The notes below the pieces were generated by a model that was not told the origin of the DNA, ran no database searches, and saw nothing but the letters and a program-made list of their open reading frames with translations. The position numbers and the translations under genes are program-made. A DNA stretch of 64,000 bases from Opacimonas immobilis (GTDB lineage: Bacteria; Pseudomonadota; Gammaproteobacteria; Enterobacterales; Alteromonadaceae), in NCBI RefSeq assembly GCF_048282545.1, contig NZ_CP182485.1, positions 1,550,001 through 1,614,000 of the forward strand, written 5' to 3'. Shown one piece after another: positions 16,197 through 25,433 of this stretch; within the stretch, counting starts at the first letter, position 1, and every line of letters starts with the position of its first letter.

Positions 16197-18806
16197 ATGC
16201 AATCAGCTTCCAGTTTTATCAATATCGGTGAGCGTACGAACGTCACCGGTTCAGCCGTCTTCAAACGATTAATCCTCAATGAAGAATACGAAGCCGCTCT
16301 AGATGTTGCTCGCCAGCAAGTCGAAAATGGCGCTCAAATCATTGACATCAACATGGATGAAGCCATGTTGGATTCGAAAGCGGCCATGGTGCGTTTTCTC
16401 AATTTAATCGCTGCAGAACCCGATATTTCTCGTGTGCCGATCATGATCGATTCTTCCAAATGGGAGGTGATCGAAGCGGGACTGCAGTGTGTCCAGGGCA
16501 AGGCGGTGGTCAACTCCATCAGTTTAAAAGAAGGCCCTGAACCGTTTTTATATCAAGCTCGATTACTGAAACGCTACGGTGCTGCGACTGTGGTTATGGC
16601 CTTTGATGAGGTGGGACAGGCCGATACGATCGATCGCAAATTTGAGATCTGCAAACGCAGTTATGATTTATTAGTGAATGAGGTGGGCTTTCCACCCGAA
16701 GATATCATTTTTGATCCGAATATTTTTGCGGTGGCAACAGGGATTGAAGAACACAACAACTACGCCGTGGATTTTATTGAAGCGACGCGCATGATCCGTA
16801 CTCAATTGCCTCATGCGCATGTGTCAGGCGGTTTGTCGAATATATCGTTTTCATTCCGTGGTAATAATCCGGTTCGCGAAGCCATGCACTCTGTATTTTT
16901 GTACCATGCGATAAAGGCCGGAATGGACATGGCGATCGTCAATGCGGGGCAACTTGAAGTCTATGATGAGATCCCGCAAGAGTTGCGTGATGCCGTTGAA
17001 GATGTGATCTTAAACCGTCATCCTGACGCGACAGATCGCTTATTGGAACTCGCACCCAAATACCAAGGTGATGGCAAGGCTGCTAAAGTAGAAGATTTGG
17101 CATGGCGCGAGTACCCGGTCAACAAGCGTTTAGAACACGCATTGGTCAAAGGCATTACCGAATACATCATTGAGGATACGGAAAGCGCACGTTTGGCTGC
17201 TGAGAAACCTTTGCATGTGATTGAAGGTCCACTCATGGACGGCATGAATGTGGTTGGCGATTTATTTGGTGAAGGCAAAATGTTTTTACCACAAGTGGTC
17301 AAGTCTGCACGTGTTATGAAACAAGCGGTTGCCTATTTACAACCCTTTATCGAAGCAGAAAAAGACGGTACGACCAAATCCAACGGCAAAATTGTCATGG
17401 CCACGGTCAAAGGCGATGTACATGATATCGGCAAAAACATCGTGGGTGTCGTATTGCAATGCAACAATTTTGAGGTGATTGATTTGGGTGTCATGGTGCC
17501 TTGTGACAAGATTTTGCAAGTTGCACGTGAAGAAAATGCTGACATGATTGGTTTGTCAGGTTTGATTACCCCTTCGCTGGATGAGATGGTGTATGTTGCC
17601 AAAGAAATGCAACGTACCGGCATGGACTTACCTTTACTCATTGGTGGCGCCACGACTTCCAAGGCCCATACGGCGGTCAAAATTGACGAACATTATCAGC
17701 ACCCAACGGTCTATGTCTCGAACGCTTCCCGCGCCGTAGGCGTATGTCAGCAGTTATTGAACCAAGATACCCGTGAGGTATTTGCTGAAAAACTTGCCAA
17801 AGAATACGAGACGGTGCGTCTACAACATGCGCGCAAGAAACCTCGCACTGCACCGGTGACATTAGCACAAGCAAGAGACAATAAGTTTACGTGTGATTGG
17901 GATCAGGCCGAAATAATTATTCCCCGTAAATTAGGGGTAACTGAAGTGTCAGCTGACATTGCAACATTGCGTCAATACATTGATTGGACGCCGTTTTTTA
18001 TGACCTGGTCATTAGCAGGTAAGTATCCACGCATCTTACAAGATGAGATTGTGGGGGCGGAAGCCACGCAGTTATTTGCCGATGCCAATACCATGTTAGA
18101 TCGCTTGGAACAACAAGGTGGGTTAGAGTGTAAAGGCGTATTTGGTTTGTTTAAAGCCAATAGTGTTTATGAACGTATTGTGATTGAGAATGAGGCTGGT
18201 GAGATGTTCACAGCACACCATTTACGTCAGCAAACGCAAAAGCCCAAAGGGTTCAACTATTGTCTCGCTGATTATATTGCCCCTAAAGACTCAGGACGCA
18301 CTGACTATGTTGGCGCGTTTGCGGTCACCGGTGGTATCGGTGAAGATGAGCTTGCCAAAGCATATGAGAAGCAAGGCGATGATTACAACTCCATTATGGT
18401 CAAAGCCATTGCCGATCGCTTAGCTGAAGCCTTTGCTGAATATTTACATCAACAAGTCAGAGTGGATTATTGGGGCTACGCACCGGATGAGGCCTTAGAT
18501 AATAACGCGTTAATTCGTGAGCAATATCAAGGTATTCGACCAGCACCTGGTTATGCTGCGTGTCCTGAGCATACCGAAAAGCAACTTATTTGGGACTTGT
18601 TACAAGTTGAAGCGCGCATTGGCATGCAGTTGACGTCGAGTTATGCAATGTGGCCTGGTGCTTCGGTATCAGGCTGGTATTTTGCGCACCCTGACGCGCG
18701 TTATTTTGCTGTGGCACAGATCCAAGCCGACCAAGCACAAGCCTATGCTGAGGCAAAAGGCTGGACTGAGCGTGAACTAGAACAATGGTTGGCCCCGAAC
18801 CTGTAA
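16197..18806 (+). CDS. metH: Methionine synthase MetH, folate, cobalamin and activation domains
   Basis: 869 residues, the rest of MetH. Order: pterin-binding barrel (about 5-270, FINIGERTNVTGS and NGAQIIDINMDE), cobalamin cap, B12-binding fold with the axial histidine H409 in GDVHDIGKNIVG, and the AdoMet reactivation domain (about 560-869, ending PDARYFAVAQIQ). It transfers the methyl group of methyltetrahydrofolate to homocysteine through cobalamin. It starts at ATG 16197 with a GGGGGG run about four bases upstream, in the same frame as the N-terminal part and separated by TAG plus three codons. All catalytic segments look intact, so neither half appears to be decaying. Confidence 0.93.
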   Translation: MQSASSFINIGERTNVTGSAVFKRLILNEEYEAALDVARQQVENGAQIIDINMDEAMLDSKAAMVRFLNLIAAEPDISRVPIMIDSSKWEVIEAGLQCVQGKAVVNSISLKEGPEPFLYQARLLKRYGAATVVMAFDEVGQADTIDRKFEICKRSYDLLVNEVGFPPEDIIFDPNIFAVATGIEEHNNYAVDFIEATRMIRTQLPHAHVSGGLSNISFSFRGNNPVREAMHSVFLYHAIKAGMDMAIVNAGQLEVYDEIPQELRDAVEDVILNRHPDATDRLLELAPKYQGDGKAAKVEDLAWREYPVNKRLEHALVKGITEYIIEDTESARLAAEKPLHVIEGPLMDGMNVVGDLFGEGKMFLPQVVKSARVMKQAVAYLQPFIEAEKDGTTKSNGKIVMATVKGDVHDIGKNIVGVVLQCNNFEVIDLGVMVPCDKILQVAREENADMIGLSGLITPSLDEMVYVAKEMQRTGMDLPLLIGGATTSKAHTAVKIDEHYQHPTVYVSNASRAVGVCQQLLNQDTREVFAEKLAKEYETVRLQHARKKPRTAPVTLAQARDNKFTCDWDQAEIIIPRKLGVTEVSADIATLRQYIDWTPFFMTWSLAGKYPRILQDEIVGAEATQLFADANTMLDRLEQQGGLECKGVFGLFKANSVYERIVIENEAGEMFTAHHLRQQTQKPKGFNYCLADYIAPKDSGRTDYVGAFAVTGGIGEDELAKAYEKQGDDYNSIMVKAIADRLAEAFAEYLHQQVRVDYWGYAPDEALDNNALIREQYQGIRPAPGYAACPEHTEKQLIWDLLQVEARIGMQLTSSYAMWPGASVSGWYFAHPDARYFAVAQIQADQAQAYAEAKGWTERELEQWLAPNL

Positions 18807-18813
18807 ATTCCGT

Positions 18814-18852
18814 CGTTTGTTGTTATAATCCGTAACATAATAACAACAAGCG
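18814..18852 (+). promoter_or_regulatory. Inverted repeat before the radical SAM gene
   Basis: Arms CGTTTGTTGTTAT (18814-18826) and ATAACAACAAGCG (18840-18852) are complementary at 12 of 13 positions with a 13-base loop. The left arm runs into TATAAT (18824-18829), a candidate -10. The structure lies 8 bases after the metH stop and 13 bases before the next start, so it could be an operator, an mRNA hairpin or a weak attenuator. There is no T run, so it is not a standard terminator. Confidence 0.4.
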
Positions 18853-18865
18853 CGGAGTAACAGCG

Positions 18866-21367
18866 TTGCAACTGAATCGACATAAATTGATTTTTTACCG
18901 CAATGGGATGCCCCTGTTGGCTGACATTGCGGGCAATACGCCTTCAGTGCCGGTGGGTGATGCGGACCTTGTCATGCTAGACGTTTTGTGTCGTTTATCA
19001 CAAAGCTCCCTTTTGAACAGTACCATTCGTGACAATGCGGTTTTTCAGCAATACTTTGCGCATTTGCAACCTGCTCAAATTGAACAACGATTAAGCCAAT
19101 ATCAAAGCGCGGGCGTGTTAGTTGATCACGTCGAGCACCCTCCCACTTTTTCTGATGTTCAACCCATCCGTCAGCATGCATCATCTGAACAAGCACCCGA
19201 AAAACTTCGTTTAAGTACCCATTTTGCTTTGTGTTTGTCCGAGGAAGGGTTGTGTGCATGGTCAGCCAACCGCGAGTGTTTTGTTTTACTCAGTGCGCTA
19301 GAAGCGATTTCTGTTCTGGCATTTGGTGACGGCAAAAGCAGAGCAGAGGTCATTCACCAAAAGGGACATTTGTTGGCAGATGTAGACCTTGATGCGTTAA
19401 TGGCATCAGCTTTTGCTTTGGGATTACTGGCCGCCGAAAAAGAGCTCATTGAAACGGCTGAGCCAGTATTGACACCATTTACCACGAATACGCCAAGTGG
19501 CTTAGGCTTTCCAGTACTTTGGCAGAATTTGGCAGCAGATGGCCGAATCCCGATTTACTTTGTGCCGCATATGGAAAATCACCTCCCACTTGCTTTGGGT
19601 GTGTTGTACAGTGCGATTACGGCTTATCAAGATGGGACGTTACTATCTCGCTTTACCTTGGTGCCCATCAATTATCTCAGTCCACAACAGATCCTAGATG
19701 GGCCTTATCGCAAATTTGGTCCCGGTGTTTGGTTATTTTCTAATTACATGTGGTCGATTGATGTCAACATGCAGATATCACAAGCGGTAAAGCAACATAA
19801 TTTTGCGAATTTTACGGTGCATGGTGGCCCTTCAACACCCGATTATGCTCAAGCATGTCAGGATTTTATGCGAGATAATCCTTCGGTGGACGTGGCGGTA
19901 CACGGAGAGGGAGAAATCACAATCACAGATTTGTTAGACCAAGTTCAGCGTAATGACCAAGGCAAAATTGTCGCCGATAGCCATGCTCTATCTCAAGTCA
20001 ACGGCATTACCTACCGTGATGGAATGACTCGCAATGTGCTGCGTACTGCTTCTCGTGAACGTATGAAAAGCCCAGACATGATCCCATCGCCTTATTTGGA
20101 TGGTGTGTTTGATGGGTATCAGGGGCGAGTCGAAGCGGCCATTATTGAAACCAATCGCGGTTGTCCATACGGTTGTACGTTTTGTGATTGGGGCAGTGCC
20201 ACGAATCAAAAAATTCGCAAGTTTGACCTTGACCGAGTGAAAGATGAGATTGATTGGATCGGACGCAATCGGATTCGCGTGTTGTGGATCGCAGACGCCA
20301 ACTACGGGCTGTATGACCGAGACATTGATATATCCAAATACATTGTCGCAACCAAAGCCAAATATGGCTATCCCCAAGAGATCGTGGTGAATTACACCAA
20401 AAACTCCACTTGGCGCTTGGTCGAGATTATTAAAGTCTTCTCAGAAGGCGGAATCATCGGACAAGGCATCATCTCCATTCAAACCACAGATGAAAATACG
20501 TTAGAGGTCATTAATCGCAAAAATATTCGCACTCAGCGTTATGATGATCTCGCACAAGCCTTTACGGATTTGAACCTGCCATTATCCACGGATTTGATGA
20601 TTGGCTTACCGGGCATGACCGTGGCGTCATTTACTGCCGATTTGCAACGTTACATTGATATGGATGTGTCGGTAAAAGCCTATCCAACGCAGTTATTACC
20701 TAATAGCCCTATGGCTGAGCCGGGTTATATGGAAAAGTATCAAATTAAAGCCGATGAGCATAATTATTTGACCTCTACCTACAGTTATACTGAGGATGAT
20801 TTGGCGCGGATGAAGATGCTCCACGAAATCTACGTGATGGCAGATGGATATGGTTTGTTGCGATACATCATGCGGTATTTGCAATGGGAGCACGATATTC
20901 CAGCAGGGCAGTTCATGACGGATTTACTCGATGATATGACAAGCATTAATCAGAAGTTTCCAGCATTGGCTTGGGCGTTACGATTTTTTAATCAAGATAA
21001 ATCGATGCCCTCGGGATGGGAACGATTTTATGCGCAGCTTAAAGCCTATTTGTTGCAAAGGTATAACCTAGCAGATGATAGTGGACTTAAGACGGTACTG
21101 ATTGTTAATCGATATGCGATGCCGGACGATGCATTACAGTATCCTAAAACCGTGGTGCTTGAGCATGATTTTGTCAGTTATTTTCATCAAGCGCATGCTG
21201 CACGCAACCCTCTGCAAGAATTTGCCCCAACGACAATGCAGTTCAGCGACCCCAATAAACTCGCAAGTATCGACTTAGATGCGGCGCAATACGATTCGCA
21301 TCAGTATTTTTGGGAGTTGCATTCTGCTGTGGCAAGACCGAAATCAATAGCGGATTTTGCGGCATAA
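18866..21367 (+). CDS. B12-binding radical SAM protein with an extra two-module N-terminus
   Basis: 833 residues. The radical SAM cluster motif is C433-x3-C437-x2-C440 (RGCPYGCTFCDWGSAT), followed by a TIM-barrel core (IRVLWIADANYGL, LPLSTDLMIGLPGMT). Before it, about residues 225-355, is a B12-binding Rossmann fold (GPGVWLFSNYMWSIDV, FTVHGGPSTPD, VAVHGEGEITITDLL). The first 200 residues hold two similar small domains (about 1-90 and 112-195) that look like winged helices of the PqqD or peptide-recognition type; that is my inference. Class B radical SAM enzymes are often methylases or ring-forming enzymes; the substrate here is unknown. Start is TTG with GGAG 8 bases upstream. It follows metH, which may reflect a link to cobalamin or AdoMet. 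Confidence 0.8.
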   Translation: MQLNRHKLIFYRNGMPLLADIAGNTPSVPVGDADLVMLDVLCRLSQSSLLNSTIRDNAVFQQYFAHLQPAQIEQRLSQYQSAGVLVDHVEHPPTFSDVQPIRQHASSEQAPEKLRLSTHFALCLSEEGLCAWSANRECFVLLSALEAISVLAFGDGKSRAEVIHQKGHLLADVDLDALMASAFALGLLAAEKELIETAEPVLTPFTTNTPSGLGFPVLWQNLAADGRIPIYFVPHMENHLPLALGVLYSAITAYQDGTLLSRFTLVPINYLSPQQILDGPYRKFGPGVWLFSNYMWSIDVNMQISQAVKQHNFANFTVHGGPSTPDYAQACQDFMRDNPSVDVAVHGEGEITITDLLDQVQRNDQGKIVADSHALSQVNGITYRDGMTRNVLRTASRERMKSPDMIPSPYLDGVFDGYQGRVEAAIIETNRGCPYGCTFCDWGSATNQKIRKFDLDRVKDEIDWIGRNRIRVLWIADANYGLYDRDIDISKYIVATKAKYGYPQEIVVNYTKNSTWRLVEIIKVFSEGGIIGQGIISIQTTDENTLEVINRKNIRTQRYDDLAQAFTDLNLPLSTDLMIGLPGMTVASFTADLQRYIDMDVSVKAYPTQLLPNSPMAEPGYMEKYQIKADEHNYLTSTYSYTEDDLARMKMLHEIYVMADGYGLLRYIMRYLQWEHDIPAGQFMTDLLDDMTSINQKFPALAWALRFFNQDKSMPSGWERFYAQLKAYLLQRYNLADDSGLKTVLIVNRYAMPDDALQYPKTVVLEHDFVSYFHQAHAARNPLQEFAPTTMQFSDPNKLASIDLDAAQYDSHQYFWELHSAVARPKSIADFAA

Positions 21368-21393
21368 AAAAAGGCCGCAGTATCAATGCGGCC
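21367..21393 (-). terminator. Terminator of the M13 peptidase gene
   Basis: Read on the minus strand, GGCCGCA and TGCGGCC form a 7-base-pair stem with a 7-base loop, followed by a run of eight T. It lies just after the pepO stop and touches the stop codon of the convergent radical SAM gene. Confidence 0.88.
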
Positions 21394-21412
21394 TCATCCA
21401 AACAATCCGTAT

Positions 21413-23503
21413 TTACCAAATACGCACGCGCTCTTCTGGCGCAAGGTACAAGGCATCACCCGGCTGAACGTCAAACGCCTCATACCATGCATCATGATTA
21501 CGTGGCGCTAATGCACGGAACTGACCTGGTGAGTGAGTGCCACCGCGCAATTGATTGAGCATGCTTTCTTCGGTGCGTTTTTCTTTCCAAACTTGTGCCC
21601 ACGCGAGGAAGAAACGCTGATCACCTGTAGTACCATCAATGATGGGCGCTTCTTCGCCGTTTAGGCTCAGTTTATAGGCGTGATAAGCCATCGCTAAACC
21701 GCCCACATCACCGATGTTTTCGCCTAATGAATTTTTGCCGTTCACAAAATTGCCTTCAATCGGTTCATAAGCAGAATATTGTTCGACGAGCATTTGCGTT
21801 CTTTGTTCAAATGCTGCGCGATCTTCATCTGTCCACCAATTACGTTGCACACCATTAGCATCCGATTTTGAGCCTTGGTCGTCAAAACCGTGTCCCATTT
21901 CGTGTCCGATGACTGCACCAATGGCACCGTAGTTCACAGCTGGATCGGCGTTCGGATCAAAAAACGGAGGTTGTAGGATAGCCGCTGGGAACACAATCTC
22001 ATTAAATGACGGGTTGTAATAGGCATTAACACGCTGAGGTACCATGAACCATTCGTCTTTGTCGGTTGTTTTGAATTCCTTTTCGACGTCTTTTGCTTGG
22101 AAAAATTGGCGAATATTGCGAATGTTGCCAAGTAAGTCATCTTCAGAAATGTCTAAGCCAGTAAAATCCACGTCGTAATCAGGATAGCCAATTTTTGGAC
22201 GAAACGCTTTGAGTTTTGCTAAGGCTTCGACTTTGGTTGCTTCACCCATCCAATCCAGGTTTTCAATCCGCTCACCCAAAGCGGTACGCAGGTTTTCCAC
22301 CAAGTCTGCCATTTTTGCCTTTGAGCTTTCTGGGAAATGCTTCGCGGTATACACATTGCCAATCACAAAACCGAGACTACTGGTACCAGACATTTGTGAA
22401 ATAGCACGCTTCCAACGAGGGCGGGGCTCTTGTTGACCATTCAATGTTGTACCATAAAAGGCGAAGTTCGCGTTATAAATCTCTTCGGATAAATAAGAAG
22501 CGTTGTTGGAGACTAATTGATAAGTCAAATAATCACGCCATATTGCCAAGTCCGTTTCATTGATGAGTTCAATCATAGACGCAACAGAGTCTGGTTGTGT
22601 CACGTTTAGTTGCGGAATGACATAGCCTGATGATGCAAATAAAGTCGTCCAATCTAGCTCAGAATAAGTCGTCTCCAACTCTTCTCGAGTCATTGGATTC
22701 AGTGTTAAATCGCGGTTGCGGCGTTTTTCACGGGGCCATTGGATCTCTGCCATGGCGGTTTCAAGCGCAAGAATATTTTGCGCAGCGCGTTGCGCCTCAT
22801 CATTACTTAAGCCAGTAAATGCCATCATCTGTGCAATATGCTCGACAAAGGCAACACGAATATCTTCAAAACGTTCACTATCTACTAAATAGTAATCACG
22901 GTCAGGTAGGCTTAAACCACTTACACCAAGTTGTAACTGATATTCATCTGGATTGGTACGATTAAAGCCCATCCAACCACCAATTGGTGTTGAACTCCCG
23001 GTTAGCCATGCTTCACCAAAGGCCGCTGTCAGTTTGGTGACATCATCAATTTGGCTGATTTTGTCTAGATCTTGTTTGAGTGGAGCTAAGCCTAATTCAT
23101 TAAGGCGCTCCGTATTCATATATGCATTGTAAAATGCCGCTACACGTTGCTCATCACCACTGAGGTCAGTCTTGGCGGCGAGTTCTTCGATGATGGCTTT
23201 CACTTGATCGTTGGACCGTTCTGCAAGAGTATCAAACGCCCCAAAACGGGTTTTGTCAGCAGGCAATTCAAAATTGTTATACCAAGTGCCGCTGGCATAC
23301 ATGAAAAAATCATCGCCAGGTTTAACGCTCATGTCTCGTGCTGTTAAATCCACGCCAAAGGTGCCTAATTCAGGCTGAGCGACCACGGCTTCAGCAACTT
23401 TATTTGGCAATTGCGATTGGGGGTTAGGTTGACAGCCTGAGAGCAAGACCGTTGAGGCCATGATAGCTGAAGTAATGGAAAGAGCTAAGGTTGTTTTACG
23501 CAT
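21413..23503 (-). CDS. pepO: M13 family zinc metallopeptidase lipoprotein (PepO/neprilysin type)
   Basis: 696 residues from ATG 23503. The N-terminus is a lipoprotein signal (MRKTTLALSITS...VLLSGC), with the lipobox LSGC giving a lipid-anchored cysteine at about residue 24. The zinc motif HEMGH lies near residue 533 (AIGAVIGHEMGHGFDD), the third ligand is in GENIGDVGG near 590, and NAYYNPSFNEIVFPA is the substrate-binding strand. M13 peptidases cut short peptides outside the cytoplasm. An ATG four codons upstream (23515) is possible but sits directly on the GAG of the ribosome binding site. Monocistronic, with its own terminator. Confidence 0.93.
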   Translation of the reverse strand: MRKTTLALSITSAIMASTVLLSGCQPNPQSQLPNKVAEAVVAQPELGTFGVDLTARDMSVKPGDDFFMYASGTWYNNFELPADKTRFGAFDTLAERSNDQVKAIIEELAAKTDLSGDEQRVAAFYNAYMNTERLNELGLAPLKQDLDKISQIDDVTKLTAAFGEAWLTGSSTPIGGWMGFNRTNPDEYQLQLGVSGLSLPDRDYYLVDSERFEDIRVAFVEHIAQMMAFTGLSNDEAQRAAQNILALETAMAEIQWPREKRRNRDLTLNPMTREELETTYSELDWTTLFASSGYVIPQLNVTQPDSVASMIELINETDLAIWRDYLTYQLVSNNASYLSEEIYNANFAFYGTTLNGQQEPRPRWKRAISQMSGTSSLGFVIGNVYTAKHFPESSKAKMADLVENLRTALGERIENLDWMGEATKVEALAKLKAFRPKIGYPDYDVDFTGLDISEDDLLGNIRNIRQFFQAKDVEKEFKTTDKDEWFMVPQRVNAYYNPSFNEIVFPAAILQPPFFDPNADPAVNYGAIGAVIGHEMGHGFDDQGSKSDANGVQRNWWTDEDRAAFEQRTQMLVEQYSAYEPIEGNFVNGKNSLGENIGDVGGLAMAYHAYKLSLNGEEAPIIDGTTGDQRFFLAWAQVWKEKRTEESMLNQLRGGTHSPGQFRALAPRNHDAWYEAFDVQPGDALYLAPEERVRIW

Positions 23504-23594
23504 GTCGTTGTACATCTCGTTATTATTAATTCAACGCGATAGTACAAATCTGTAAGAGGATTTTCCAGTTTTTAGAGGCTAAAAACACATGTTG

Positions 23595-24737
23595 TTACGA
23601 ATTCTCTTGCTTAAAAGGAAGTAATGTTTCGCATTCTTGACGATATTGCTCGATGGCTGGGCGCTCACGGCCAACAAAATCTTGGACAGCGTCGTGCATT
23701 TGCGGATGAGCCAAATAATGCAAAGAGTGACAGGTGGTTGGTGCAAAACCGCGGAGAATTTTGTGTTCCCCTTGAGTACCTGGGTTAAACCGCTCAATAC
23801 CTTGTTCAATGGCAAACTCAATGCCTTGGTAATAACAGCACTCAAAATGCAGACCGGAAACGTCGGTTAAAGCGCCCCAGTAGCGACCATACAAGACATT
23901 GTCGTCATAAAGATAAAAAGCTGACCCGACAGGTTGTGTCTGTTGATAGGCGATAACGAGTAAGATGTTATGTTGGCACGTGGCAAATAACTGTTCAAAA
24001 AAAGCTCGGGTTAAATAGCCATTATGGCCACTGCGTTTGAGATAGGTGACTTGGTAGCACTGATAAAAAAAGTCCATATCGGCTTGCGTGAGGTGCTCAG
24101 CAAATTTGCGTTCAATGTGAACAGATTCCTTGGCAATGTGTTTGCGTTCTTTATTGATGGAGCGACGACGGCGAGCGGTGAGAACAGATAAATAATCTTC
24201 AAAATCGGTATATTGATGATTATGCCACTCAAATTGAACTGAGGTACGGTGTGCCCAAGGGGAAGAATGAAAAGCGTCTATTTCATCTTGGTTCACAAAT
24301 AAACAATGCGCTGAGGAATACCTATTTTCAGTCACAAACTGTTCAAGCGTAGCGAGTAATTCGTGATGGTTTATTTCTTGGTCTGACACTATGCCCAGAC
24401 GCTGTTGGGTAACTGGGGTGAAGGGGATTGCATTGATCCATTTTGGATAATACGGTAAGCCATAACGCCGGTAGGCATCCGCCCAGCTGTGGTCAAAAAT
24501 ATATTCACCGTATGAGTGATACTTTTTGTAGCCAGGCATGAGGGCAACAAGATCCCCTTTTTTATACCAAGCAATGTGTTGAGGTTGCCAGCCAGAGTCA
24601 CCGCCAACAGAGTGGCTATTTTCTAAACAGCTCAAAAAAGCATGACGCAAACAAGGACCACCATGAGCAAACGCAGCATCCCAAGTCGTGTGTGGAATGT
24701 TCGAGATAGAATTAAAGGTGCGTAAAGAGAGAGACAT
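23595..24737 (-). CDS. FemAB-like GNAT-fold protein (DUF482 family)
   Basis: 380 residues. It matches the FemAB-like family often labelled peptidogalycan biosynthesis or recognition protein. Seen here are the arginine-rich LTARRRRSINKERK segment, the acceptor-type block YQVTYLKRSGHNGYLT, and the C-terminal GTQGEHKILRGFAPTTCHSLHYL that is typical of the family. The fold is two GNAT domains; aminoacyl-tRNA-dependent transfer is known for distant Fem proteins, but no reaction is established for this family. No signal peptide, so cytoplasmic. It lies downstream of no obvious partner and 80 bases from the divergent recX. Confidence 0.8.
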   Translation of the reverse strand: MSLSLRTFNSISNIPHTTWDAAFAHGGPCLRHAFLSCLENSHSVGGDSGWQPQHIAWYKKGDLVALMPGYKKYHSYGEYIFDHSWADAYRRYGLPYYPKWINAIPFTPVTQQRLGIVSDQEINHHELLATLEQFVTENRYSSAHCLFVNQDEIDAFHSSPWAHRTSVQFEWHNHQYTDFEDYLSVLTARRRRSINKERKHIAKESVHIERKFAEHLTQADMDFFYQCYQVTYLKRSGHNGYLTRAFFEQLFATCQHNILLVIAYQQTQPVGSAFYLYDDNVLYGRYWGALTDVSGLHFECCYYQGIEFAIEQGIERFNPGTQGEHKILRGFAPTTCHSLHYLAHPQMHDAVQDFVGRERPAIEQYRQECETLLPFKQENS

Positions 24738-24817
24738 AAGGTAGAAACTGTTCTTAGCGTTGCGGTTTTAATTGATTACTTTAAACTACCACAGATAGTT
24801 CACTGAATCTTTGCCCA

Positions 24818-25273
24818 ATGGAAAACACAACCAAAATTCGTCATCAAATTACCCACATGCTGTCGCGTCGCGAACACAGCCAAAAAGAATGTGTGGATAA
24901 GCTATTGCAAAAAGGATTTGCCGAGGATGAAATCTGGAATGTGTTGAGTCAATTTGTGGCGAAAGACCTTCAATCTGATGCGCGATTTGTATATCACTTT
25001 ATTCGTCATAGTATGCATAAGGGGCAAGGTTGGTTCCGCATCAAACAAGGGATCAAAGCACATAATATTGAATCCTTTATGGTGGATGAGGCCTTAGCTG
25101 AACTGGAACCAGACTGGTTCGAATTAGCTTACCAGGTCAAGGTAAAACGCTTTGGTGAAGCGATCGCACAAGATAGTAAAGATCAACAAAAGCAGATGCG
25201 TTTTTTACAATATCGCGGGTTTAGCATGGAAGAGATCCAACATGCAACACAATACATCCATTCTGGTTTGTAG
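24818..25273 (+). CDS. recX: Regulatory protein RecX
   Basis: 151 residues, the usual length. RecX binds inside the RecA filament groove and limits recombinase activity. Three three-helix repeats are visible, for example HMLSRREHSQKECVDKLLQ and GQGWFRIKQGIKAHNI. Normally recX follows recA directly; here the gene upstream is a divergent FemAB-like gene and recA is absent. The rest of the block, alaS and csrA, is in place, so recA seems to have moved away or the strain has a rearrangement. Confidence 0.92.
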   Translation: MENTTKIRHQITHMLSRREHSQKECVDKLLQKGFAEDEIWNVLSQFVAKDLQSDARFVYHFIRHSMHKGQGWFRIKQGIKAHNIESFMVDEALAELEPDWFELAYQVKVKRFGEAIAQDSKDQQKQMRFLQYRGFSMEEIQHATQYIHSGL

Positions 25274-25433
25274 GATATTTCTTACAACTTTTGTATAAAT
25301 TTCACCCTTGCTGGGTTTCTGACATCAAAATTTTATGTATAATCAATAAAATTAAGGGAAGATACGATTGTAATTTTCTTTTGCTTTCGTCAAAATTACG
25401 CCTTTTATTTTATAGCATTTTACAGGAACGAAA

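Noticed and set aside
15150..18806. metH as a decaying pseudogene
   Set aside because: Both halves keep every catalytic residue and the second half has its own ribosome binding site.
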